DNA of 9,297 nt from an uncultured Collinsella sp. Lineage in GTDB: Bacteria; Actinomycetota; Coriobacteriia; Coriobacteriales; Coriobacteriaceae. Positions 1 through 5,144 of the stretch are shown here, in pieces. A program made the position numbers and the translations under genes. The stretch is taken from NCBI GenBank assembly GCA_902470905.1, contig CABRIC010000063.1, positions 1 through 9,297 of the forward strand, read 5' to 3'. Under the pieces are notes generated by a model. The model saw only the letters and a list, made by a program, of their open reading frames with translations, did not search any database and was not told the origin of the DNA. The stretch's first letter is position 1. Each line of letters begins with the position of its first letter.

Positions 1-2
1 CG

Positions 3-830
3 CTGCGCCGCGGTAAGTTTAAGACCGTCGGCGTCGCCATGTTCAACATTACCGGCACCGGCAATCTCGACCGTATGGAGGGCTTTGCCGCCGCGGCCGA
101 CAAACATGGCTATGCCATCACCCTCACTAAAGTAGACGGGCATCCGTATACCCTCGAGAGCGCATCGTCGCGCATGAGCGCACTGCCGGTGGATGGCATG
201 GTTGTGATTATGAACCGCATGCCGGCAGACTTTGGAACCTTCGAGCCGCTGCCCGGCATGCAGACGGTGCTCGTTACGATGTTGGAGCACCCGCTCTGTT
301 CAACGGTCGATAACGATCAGTTCGATTGTTCACGCCAAGTGGTCGAGTACTTGCTGGGGCAGGGACACAAGACCGTGCACTTTATCTCGTGCCCCGAGCG
401 CTCGCTTTCGGGCATGCGGCGCGAGGAAGGCTGGCGTGAGACATTGCGTGCGCATGGCATTGAGCCCCCGCAGCTCGTGCGCGGCGACTGGACAGCGCAG
501 AGTGGATATGCTGCCGGCCAGGTGCTTGCGGATGATCCGACCTGCACGGCCATTTATGCCTCCAACGACGCCATGGCCTACGGCTGCATCCGTGGGCTCG
601 AGTCGCGCGGGAAGTGCGTGCCCCAGGACGTGAGCGTGGTGGGTGTTGATGACAGTCTGGGCGACATCGTGCCCGATTGTCGCCTGACTACGGTGCGCTT
701 TGACAACAAGCGCGTCGGCATGTGGGCGGTTGACAAGATTGCCGGCGCTGATGGGGGTGCGTCTGGCGTGGAGCACATGCTGATCCCCGGTGTGCTCGTA
801 GAGGGCGATACGGTGCGCGATTTGCGTTAG
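3..830 (+). CDS. LacI-family transcriptional regulator, C-terminal part (5'-truncated by window edge)
   Basis: Sugar-responsive repressor or activator of the LacI/GalR family, of which only the periplasmic-binding-protein-like effector domain is visible. The reading frame is already open at the left edge (codons before position 39 read LRRGKFKTVGVA), so the ATG at 39 is internal and the N-terminal helix-turn-helix lies outside the window. Family hallmarks are visible in order: a KTVGVAMFNI first strand, a GHKTVHFIS strand, the ASNDAMAYGCIRGLESRG helix with the usual Asn-Asp, and VSVVGVDDS near the end, followed by the typical LTTVRFD segment. It stops at 828-830 and is followed 214 bases later by a PTS IIA gene on the same strand, so local sugar genes are a reasonable target, but the effector cannot be read from the sequence. 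The family call is secure; the regulated genes are inference. Confidence 0.9.
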   Translation: MRRGKFKTVGVAMFNITGTGNLDRMEGFAAAADKHGYAITLTKVDGHPYTLESASSRMSALPVDGMVVIMNRMPADFGTFEPLPGMQTVLVTMLEHPLCSTVDNDQFDCSRQVVEYLLGQGHKTVHFISCPERSLSGMRREEGWRETLRAHGIEPPQLVRGDWTAQSGYAAGQVLADDPTCTAIYASNDAMAYGCIRGLESRGKCVPQDVSVVGVDDSLGDIVPDCRLTTVRFDNKRVGMWAVDKIAGADGGASGVEHMLIPGVLVEGDTVRDLR

Positions 831-832
831 GG

Positions 833-856
833 TGCGGCCCTGTTTGGGTTGCCGCA
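833..856 (+). terminator. weak hairpin after the LacI-family gene
   Basis: Arms TGCGGC (833-838) and GCCGCA (851-856) form a 6-bp stem with a 12-base loop immediately after the regulator's stop codon. There is no following T-run, only AATTGTG, so this is at best a weak terminator. Confidence 0.25.
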
Positions 857-861
857 AATTG

Positions 862-877
862 TGTTCGATATTGTTCA
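862..877 (+). promoter_or_regulatory. candidate operator: two TGTTC boxes 10 bp apart, upstream of the PTS IIA gene
   Basis: The sequence TGTTCGATATTGTTCA has TGTTC starting at 862 and again at 872, one helical turn apart. It matches TGTTCGAATGTGTTCA at 2866-2881, upstream of lacA, in 13 of 16 positions. Being in two promoter regions of functionally linked genes suggests a binding site for a common regulator. Tandem, same-orientation boxes fit a DeoR-type lac repressor better than the palindromic operators usual for LacI proteins; that is inference. Confidence 0.45.
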
Positions 878-890
878 GATTGGTTTAAAA

Positions 891-926
891 ACCGTTCACG
901 GGCGAAAAGTGACCGTTCATAGTTCG
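891..926 (+). promoter_or_regulatory. candidate operator: repeated ACCGTTCA boxes 21 bp apart
   Basis: ACCGTTCA-type boxes occur at 891-898 and 912-919, exactly two helical turns apart, followed by a GTTCG at 922-926. The same octamer appears in reverse (TGAACGGT) at 2811-2818 upstream of lacA. Together with the boxes at 862-877 and 943-958 this makes a phased array in front of the PTS IIA gene. No convincing -35/-10 pair could be assigned in 831-1044. Confidence 0.35.
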
Positions 927-942
927 AAATTACGTTTTGCGC

Positions 943-958
943 TGTTCTTTTTTGTTTG
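943..958 (+). promoter_or_regulatory. candidate operator: T-rich TGTTC/TGTTT pair upstream of the PTS IIA gene
   Basis: TGTTCTTTTTTGTTTG carries TGTTC at 943 and TGTTT at 953, again 10 bp apart. A shorter relative, TGTTCTTTTGTTTG, lies at 4113-4126 before the epimerase-family gene, and the reverse strand of 2820-2837 reads TGTTCTTTTTTGAACA, starting the same way. T-richness alone could produce part of this resemblance. Confidence 0.35.
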
Positions 959-1044
959 AATGTTATTGTTTCTGTCATACACAACGCAGCGCGTATGCCC
1001 GGACGCGATGCTCTCCATTGGTTCATATGTGAAAGGAACGCAAT

Positions 1045-1383
1045 ATGGCAACCAAAGAAGAAATCTCGATGGTTGGATTCGAGATCGTCGCATACGCAGG
1101 TGACGCCCAGACCGATCTGCTTGCAGCGCTCGATGCTGCTCGCGAGGGTGACTTTGAGAAGGCCGAACAGCTGCACAAGGATGCCAGCGATGCGCTCATC
1201 GGTGCCCACGACACGCAGACCAAGCTGCTTTCGCAGGAGGCCGGCGGTGGCGAGATGGAGATGACCTTCATCATGGCTCACGCTCAGGATACCCTCATGA
1301 CCACTATGATCCTGGAGAAGCAGACCCGCTTTACCATCGATGCCTACAAGCGCATTGCCGAGCTCGAGGCCAAGCTCGCCTAA
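1045..1383 (+). CDS. PTS lactose/cellobiose-type IIA component
   Basis: Cytoplasmic IIA phosphocarrier of the Lac family of sugar phosphotransferase systems; it takes phosphate from HPr and passes it to the matching IIB domain. The 112-residue length fits the family (about 100-115). The helical bundle is recognisable from MVGFEIVAYAGDAQ at the N-terminus, and the active-site motif HAQDTLMT holds His79, the phosphorylated residue in this family, and Asp82, matching the aspartate that binds the trimer's central metal. The ATG at 1045 has AAAGGA at 1032-1037, 7 bases upstream. It stands alone between a LacI-type regulator and a membrane protein, with its own terminator, and no IIB or IIC gene is visible. 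Phased TGTTC boxes upstream resemble those before lacA, which favours a lactose/galactose role (lacF) over cellobiose or chitobiose (celC/chbA), but this is not proven. Confidence 0.95.
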   Translation: MATKEEISMVGFEIVAYAGDAQTDLLAALDAAREGDFEKAEQLHKDASDALIGAHDTQTKLLSQEAGGGEMEMTFIMAHAQDTLMTTMILEKQTRFTIDAYKRIAELEAKLA

Positions 1384-1410
1384 CGAGCCCTCACAACCAA
1401 GTCCCCTTCC

Positions 1411-1445
1411 AAAAGCTCTGCCGCTACCCGCGACAGGGCTTTTCT
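1411..1445 (+). terminator. Rho-independent terminator after the PTS IIA gene
   Basis: AAAAGCTCTG (1411-1420) pairs with CAGGGCTTTT (1434-1443): a 10-bp stem with one G-U pair, a 13-base loop, and the T-run built into the 3' arm. It lies 28 bases after the IIA stop codon. Confidence 0.75.
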
Positions 1446-1456
1446 GTCCTCCTCCA

Positions 1457-1523
1457 AGTTGCGGTGAAATGGGGACTGAATAGGGGCCGGCGGGCGCAAA
1501 ACAATCCCTATTCCACCGCAACT
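1457..1523. repeat. imperfect inverted repeat, 18-base arms
   Basis: AGTTGCGGTGAAATGGGG (1457-1474) pairs with CCCTATTCCACCGCAACT (1506-1523) with one mismatch and one G-U wobble, around a 31-base loop. A second register is possible, because GAATAGGG at 1478-1485 also matches CCCTATTC at 1506-1513 exactly. It follows the terminator and contains no gene. It looks like a dispersed palindromic repeat (REP- or MITE-like) rather than a second terminator, as no T-run follows. Confidence 0.6.
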
Positions 1524-1540
1524 CATCCCGAGACAGTCAT

Positions 1541-1568
1541 TGGGGACGTTCTTAAACGACTAGTCGTT
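1541..1568. repeat. TGGGGACGTTC fragment with perfect 14-bp palindrome
   Basis: TGGGGACGTTC at 1541-1551 recurs at 7787-7797, and most of it (AGGGACGTTC) at 6275-6284. Three bases downstream lies the perfect palindrome AACGACTAGTCGTT (1555-1568). If the palindrome once continued outward it would have ended in GAACGTCCCCA, but the right side instead reads GGGGGCAGTC, so this looks like the left half of a decayed palindromic element. The rest of 1569-1620 shows nothing recognisable. Confidence 0.45.
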
Positions 1569-1623
1569 GGGGGCAGTCTTGGAGCTTCTGCACGCCCTCC
1601 CGTTCGGTTTTTCGATGGGTGGG

Positions 1624-1629
1624 TATACT
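1624..1629 (+). promoter_or_regulatory. possible -10 element for the membrane protein gene
   Basis: TATACT at 1624-1629 lies 38 bases before the ATG at 1668 and 24 bases before the ribosome binding site, a good -10 hexamer. No good -35 is seen at 16-18 bp spacing, so the call is tentative. Confidence 0.35.
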
Positions 1630-1667
1630 TCCATCCGCAATGCAGGCCGGAATGAGGAGGTGTCCAA

Positions 1668-2681
1668 ATGCCGGACAACGGATTGATTCAAAAGACAGAT
1701 GCGCACGAGATGGCTCATGGGCGTCCTGTCCAGATAACCGAGCATACGACGGTAACCGAGCTGCAGTCCAGCCTGTCCGATGTCGTGTGCGCAAACAAAA
1801 AGCTGCAGATTGGCTTTATCGTTGCGCTCGTGGTACTGGCGCTGTTGTCGGGCTTTGTAGCTCGTCCGCATTTTGCCGATACTAAGACTTGGGACTCCAC
1901 CATCGAGGTCATCGATCAAAAGAAGGGCAATGTTTTGGCGCTCACAACCTCGTGCGTCGCCCTATCTGCGGGTATCACTGCGCTGCCGGGCGATACGGGA
2001 ACGCCAGTTGCCGAGCAGCTCGCGCAGCTTTCGGGAAACTTGGGTATCGTGCTTGCCGTGCTCTACCTCGAAAAATATCTGCTGACCATTTTGTGGTCGG
2101 TCGGGCTGGGCATCCTGATTCCGTTCTCGCTCGTACTCTTCGCGGTGTCGCTTGGCATTCACGGACGCTGGAGCACGAGCGCAGTCATTCGCCGCGTGGC
2201 AACGCGTGTGCTGGTGGTCGCCATAATTGGCATGGCGTTGGTGCCTGCAAGCGTTTGGGTGTCGCAGAAGGTCGACGAAACGTATCGCGTTAGCATCGAG
2301 GCGGCCGAGCAAAAGGCGGCCGACGCTGCGGGTGCGGCAGATAGCGACAGCTCCAAAGTAAGCAAGAAAAAGACCGAGTCCGCAGAGTCCAAGAGCGTGC
2401 TCGAGCAGCTTGCCGACGGTGCCTCGGGCCTCGTCACGTCGGTGACCAGCGGCGCCAAGCAGATGACCGATGAAATTGTGCAGCAAGTGACCGATCTCAT
2501 CGAAGGCGTCATTGTGATGATCGTGACCTCGTGCGTTATCCCGCTGCTGGTGCTCGCGGCGTTTCTGTGGCTGGGACACACGCTACTGGGGATTGATATT
2601 TCCGGCCCGGCGAACTATTTGACGGGTCGTTTCTTGAGCGCTCCTTCCAAGCACGCCAAAAAGGGTGGGCAGTCTGAGTAG
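1668..2681 (+). CDS. multi-pass membrane protein of unknown function
   Basis: Not recognised. The 337-residue product has hydrophobic stretches at roughly residues 47-65, 88-106 (weaker), 124-163 (long enough for one or two segments), 180-198 and 280-303. A soluble insert at about 199-279 is rich in Ala, Lys, Glu and Ser, with a KKKTESAESKS linker and a possible amphipathic helix. The C-terminus is basic (SKHAKKGG) and probably cytoplasmic. There is no cleavable signal peptide: the first 45 residues are polar. The start at 1668 is well supported by GAGGAGGT at 1654-1661, 6 bases upstream. Terminators upstream (1411-1445) and downstream (2716-2753) make it monocistronic, so its place among lac genes does not imply a sugar role. 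Nothing in it resembles a PTS IIC or a known permease signature. Confidence 0.85.
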   Translation: MPDNGLIQKTDAHEMAHGRPVQITEHTTVTELQSSLSDVVCANKKLQIGFIVALVVLALLSGFVARPHFADTKTWDSTIEVIDQKKGNVLALTTSCVALSAGITALPGDTGTPVAEQLAQLSGNLGIVLAVLYLEKYLLTILWSVGLGILIPFSLVLFAVSLGIHGRWSTSAVIRRVATRVLVVAIIGMALVPASVWVSQKVDETYRVSIEAAEQKAADAAGAADSDSSKVSKKKTESAESKSVLEQLADGASGLVTSVTSGAKQMTDEIVQQVTDLIEGVIVMIVTSCVIPLLVLAAFLWLGHTLLGIDISGPANYLTGRFLSAPSKHAKKGGQSE

Positions 2682-2715
2682 GCGGCAAAGCGATCTTTGG
2701 AAAACCAACCGTAAG

Positions 2716-2753
2716 AAGGGCGGCCGAGACGCGTTCTCGGCCGCCCTTTTGTT
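2716..2753 (+). terminator. strong Rho-independent terminator after the membrane protein gene
   Basis: AAGGGCGGCCGAGA (2716-2729) and TCTCGGCCGCCCTT (2735-2748) form a perfect 14-bp GC-rich stem with a 5-base loop CGCGT, followed by TTGTTTGTT. It begins 34 bases after the stop codon and separates this gene from the lacA promoter region. Confidence 0.93.
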
Positions 2754-2810
2754 TGTTGAATACGTGACAAGCCGGGCATTCCCTGAATCCAAACGGTCAG
2801 CAATCATCCG

Positions 2811-2839
2811 TGAACGGTATTTGTTCAAAAAAGAACAAA
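2811..2839. promoter_or_regulatory. candidate operator upstream of lacA: TGAACGGT box plus 7+7 palindrome
   Basis: TGAACGGT (2811-2818) is the reverse complement of the ACCGTTCA boxes at 891-898 and 912-919. It runs into a perfect inverted repeat, TTTGTTC (2820-2826), six A residues, then GAACAAA (2833-2839). GTTC and GAAC are the shared cores. The position, about 150-180 bases before the lacA start, suits an upstream operator or activator site. Confidence 0.45.
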
Positions 2840-2865
2840 GATAAACAAATAATTCTTGCAGTTGA

Positions 2866-2905
2866 TGTTCGAATGTGTTCAAATAAACACGAACAGTGAA
2901 GAACC
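2866..2905. promoter_or_regulatory. candidate main lac operator upstream of lacA: symmetric double GTTC/GAAC array
   Basis: GTTC cores at 2867 and 2877 (10 bp apart) face GAAC cores at 2891 and 2901 (also 10 bp apart), giving GTTC-N6-GTTC-N10-GAAC-N6-GAAC. Inner arms GTGTT (2875-2879) and AACAC (2886-2890) add further dyad symmetry. The left half matches the array at 862-877. A poor -35 (TTGCAG, 2856-2861) and -10 (TCAAAT, 2879-2884) with 17-bp spacing would put the array over the -10 and start site, as expected for repression. The remainder of 2754-2810 and 2906-2977 shows no recognisable element. Confidence 0.5.
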
Positions 2906-2989
2906 GCACATTCAGATGCCCGGACCTGAACGCGATTCAACACTTCCAAACAGAAACTACGCACCTGCGTATCTCTCAAGGAGGATGTC

Positions 2990-3418
2990 ATGAGGGTTGT
3001 AATCGCTTCCGATGCCGACGGTATGTCGATGAAGGAGTCCATCAAGGAGATGCTCATCGCCGACGGTCACGAGGTCGTCGACTATTCCGAGACCCCTGCC
3101 GCGGACTTTGTCGATTCCGCGACCGCCGTTGCCAAGGACCTGCTGGAGCACAAGGATTCCCAGGGCTTCGCATTCGATAAGTACGGCGTCGGCTCCTATA
3201 TGGCCGCCGTCAAGATTAAGGGCATGGTCGTCGCCAACATTTCCGACGAGCGTTCCGCCTACATGACCCGCGAGCACAACGGCTCGCGCATGGTCACCAT
3301 GGGCCCGGGCGTTGTGGGCACCGAGGTCGCCAAGAAGATCGCCCGCGAGTTCCTGCGCGCCCAGTACGCCGGCGGCCGTCACCAGATCCGTGTCGACATG
3401 CTCAACAAGATGGCCTAA
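2990..3418 (+). CDS. lacA: galactose-6-phosphate isomerase subunit LacA
   Basis: One subunit of the LacA-LacB heteromeric isomerase converting D-galactose 6-phosphate to D-tagatose 6-phosphate, the first step of the cytoplasmic tagatose-6-phosphate pathway. The 142-residue length equals that of known Gram-positive LacA, and the diagnostic stretches ISDERSAYMTREHNGSRM and GRHQIRVDMLNKM are close to the staphylococcal protein as I recall it. It belongs to the RpiB/LacA/LacB fold. At the place where RpiB and LacB carry a catalytic cysteine, LacA reads FDKYGVGS with Asp63, consistent with LacA lacking that residue and needing LacB. The start at 2990 has AAGGAGG at 2978-2984, 5 bases upstream. It is the first gene of the unit, 63 bases before lacB, behind a strong terminator and candidate operators. 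Confidence 0.96.
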   Translation: MRVVIASDADGMSMKESIKEMLIADGHEVVDYSETPAADFVDSATAVAKDLLEHKDSQGFAFDKYGVGSYMAAVKIKGMVVANISDERSAYMTREHNGSRMVTMGPGVVGTEVAKKIAREFLRAQYAGGRHQIRVDMLNKMA

Positions 3419-3481
3419 CGAGAGCCACCGAGAACTCGAACTTCTACCTCAACTTGTGAATTCAGACGAAAGGACGTTCTG

Positions 3482-4006
3482 ATGAAGAAGACCATCGCAA
3501 TCGGTTGCGACCATATCGTTACGGACGAGAAGATCTATCTGGCCGACCGCCTGGAGCAGGCTGGCTACAAGGTGCTCGACTGCGGCACCTACAGCCACAC
3601 CCGTACGCACTACCCCATCTACGGTAAGGCCGTGGGCGAGGCTGTTGCCAGCGGCAAGGCCGACTTTGGCGTGGCCCTGTGCGGTACCGGCATCGGCATC
3701 ACCAACGCCGTCAACAAGGTTCCCGGCGCCCGCTGCGCCTTGGTCCGCGACATGACCTCTGCCCTGTATACCCGTCGCGAGCTCAACGCCAACATCGTGG
3801 GCTTTGGCGGCAAGATCACCGGCGAGTTCCTGATGGCCGATATCATGCTTGCCTTCCTGGAGGAGCCCTACGAGAAGACCCCCGAGCACGATGCCCTGAT
3901 CGCCAAGATCGATGCCTGCAATAAGGCCGACGCCGAGGCTCAGGCTGACCCGCACTTCTTTGACGAGTTCCTCGAGAAGTGGGACCGCGGCGAATACCAT
4001 GATTAG
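3482..4006 (+). CDS. lacB: galactose-6-phosphate isomerase subunit LacB
   Basis: Partner of LacA in isomerising D-galactose 6-phosphate to D-tagatose 6-phosphate. The product has 174 residues against about 171 in staphylococcal and lactococcal LacB. Visible hallmarks are IGCDHIVTD at the N-terminus, TRTHYPIYGK, LCGTGIGITNAVNKVPG with Cys67 at the RpiB-type catalytic cysteine position, LVRDMTSALY, and the distinctive C-terminus ADPHFFDEFLEKWDRGEYHD. Asp10-His11 also fit the family active site. The start at 3482 is preceded by AAAGGA at 3469-3474, 7 bases upstream. The 63-base gap from lacA holds no terminator, so the two are almost certainly co-transcribed, while a terminator-like hairpin follows at 4039-4075. 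Confidence 0.97.
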   Translation: MKKTIAIGCDHIVTDEKIYLADRLEQAGYKVLDCGTYSHTRTHYPIYGKAVGEAVASGKADFGVALCGTGIGITNAVNKVPGARCALVRDMTSALYTRRELNANIVGFGGKITGEFLMADIMLAFLEEPYEKTPEHDALIAKIDACNKADAEAQADPHFFDEFLEKWDRGEYHD

Positions 4007-4038
4007 CGGGTATCCGGCGTAATTAACTAGTCCGTTGA

Positions 4039-4075
4039 CGGCTCGCGTTTCTGTGAGGGGACGCGGGCCGGTTTT
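4039..4075 (+). terminator. probable Rho-independent terminator after lacB
   Basis: CGGCTCGCGT (4039-4048) pairs with ACGCGGGCCG (4061-4070): a 10-bp stem with one G-U wobble, a 12-base loop, then GTTTTC. It probably ends or attenuates the lacAB transcript before the epimerase-family gene. Confidence 0.65.
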
Positions 4076-4112
4076 CTATCAGCCCAATTGGCCCAGCGGG
4101 CTGGACGTGCAT

Positions 4113-4126
4113 TGTTCTTTTGTTTG
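4113..4126 (+). promoter_or_regulatory. possible operator-like box upstream of the epimerase-family gene
   Basis: TGTTCTTTTGTTTG resembles TGTTCTTTTTTGTTTG at 943-958 but is two T residues shorter, so its two boxes are 8 bp rather than 10 bp apart. It lies 84 bases before the ATG at 4210. Weak on its own; noted because the same motif stands before the PTS IIA gene. Confidence 0.25.
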
Positions 4127-4209
4127 CGGCGCTGCCTCATTACCTTTCTGCTAAAGGCACGACGTTCACAATGGATCGTGCGAGATGATATGTGAAGGAG
4201 AAGATTCCC

Positions 4210-5091
4210 ATGGAGTTTGTTCTTGATAACGGTTCTATCCGCGTAGCACTGAGCACGGCGGGCGGGTCGTTCACTTCTATTGCGGCCAACGGCCGTGAGT
4301 ACTTGTGGCAGGGTGATCCGGCGGTCTGGTCGGGGCAGGCGCCCATTTGTTTCCCGATCTGCGGTGGCCTTCGTGACGGTCACGCAACGACCATGGGCGG
4401 CCGCGAGGTAAAGCTCGCCCGCCACGGCTTTGCGCGCAAACAGGAGTGGAAGCTCGAGGAACAGAGCGACAACATGGTTGCGCTGAGCCTAAGCTCTACC
4501 GACCATGCCGAGTTGCTCGAGCAGTACCCGTATCCGTTTAAGATCGTTGCTCGTTACACGATTGATTCGGAAAAGGTGGCCGTGTCGTACGAGGTGACCA
4601 ATGAGGGCACCGAGGACATGCCGTTCTTTGTGGGCGGTCACCCCGGCTTTAAGTGTCCGCTCGACGAGGGCGAGTCCTATGACGACTACGAGCTCCGTTT
4701 TGAACAGCGTGAGGCCACCGAGCTCTGTACTGCCGTTCCCTCGACGGGCCTGATTGATGTTGAGCATCGCAGCAAGAACCCCATGATCGGCCAGAACCTG
4801 CCGCTTACCCACGAACTCTTTGACTTTGCGGAGACCATCTTCGACGTGCTCGAGAGCCGCGTGGTTACGCTGACCAAGAAAACCGAGGACAAGGGCGTGC
4901 GCCTGACGTTCCCCGATATGCCGTACCTGATTGTGTGGAGCAAGCCAGAGGGCGACTTTGTGGCTGTTGAACCGTGGGGTGGTCTGTCCACCTGCTCCGA
5001 CGAGGACGATATCCTGGAGCACAAGCGTGGCTGCCTGGTGGCCAAGCCGGGGGAGACTGTTACCCGCGGCTTTGAGATCGAGATCCTTTAA
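4210..5091 (+). CDS. aldose 1-epimerase family protein (LacX-like)
   Basis: Member of the galactose mutarotase-like (GalM/COG2017) beta-sandwich fold, closest in character to LacX proteins that accompany lac operons. It probably interconverts alpha and beta anomers of a hexose or hexose phosphate; the exact substrate is unknown. With the start used here it has 293 residues. Candidate active-site residues are His72 in LARHGFAR, His144 in VGGHPGF and Glu254 in FVAVEPWGG, matching the two histidines and one glutamate of the family. An in-frame GTG at 4192 would add six residues but overlaps the ribosome binding site AAGGAG (4195-4200), which sits 9 bases before the ATG at 4210, so the ATG is preferred. 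It lies after a probable terminator behind lacB and 53 bases before lacC, suggesting an epimerase-lacC unit. Confidence 0.88.
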   Translation: MEFVLDNGSIRVALSTAGGSFTSIAANGREYLWQGDPAVWSGQAPICFPICGGLRDGHATTMGGREVKLARHGFARKQEWKLEEQSDNMVALSLSSTDHAELLEQYPYPFKIVARYTIDSEKVAVSYEVTNEGTEDMPFFVGGHPGFKCPLDEGESYDDYELRFEQREATELCTAVPSTGLIDVEHRSKNPMIGQNLPLTHELFDFAETIFDVLESRVVTLTKKTEDKGVRLTFPDMPYLIVWSKPEGDFVAVEPWGGLSTCSDEDDILEHKRGCLVAKPGETVTRGFEIEIL

Positions 5092-5144
5092 CGAGTTATC
5101 GTATGTTTGGGGCGGGTCATGCCGCCCCGGAACAGGAGTTCAAC

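Noticed and set aside
688..1521. Minus-strand 277-codon open frame across the LacI end, promoter region and IIA gene
   Set aside because: Crosses two well-supported plus-strand genes and an operator-rich gap; no recognisable domain.
4084..4104. CAGCCC/GGGCTG hairpin as a second lacB terminator
   Set aside because: Only a 6-bp stem and no T-run after it; the hairpin at 4039-4075 is the better candidate.
4192..4209. GTG start six codons upstream for the epimerase-family gene
   Set aside because: It overlaps the AAGGAG ribosome binding site that is correctly spaced for the ATG at 4210.
5103..5144. Upstream ATG for lacC
   Set aside because: The extension MFGAGHAAPEQEFN has no family similarity and covers the AGGAG ribosome binding site used by the ATG at 5145.
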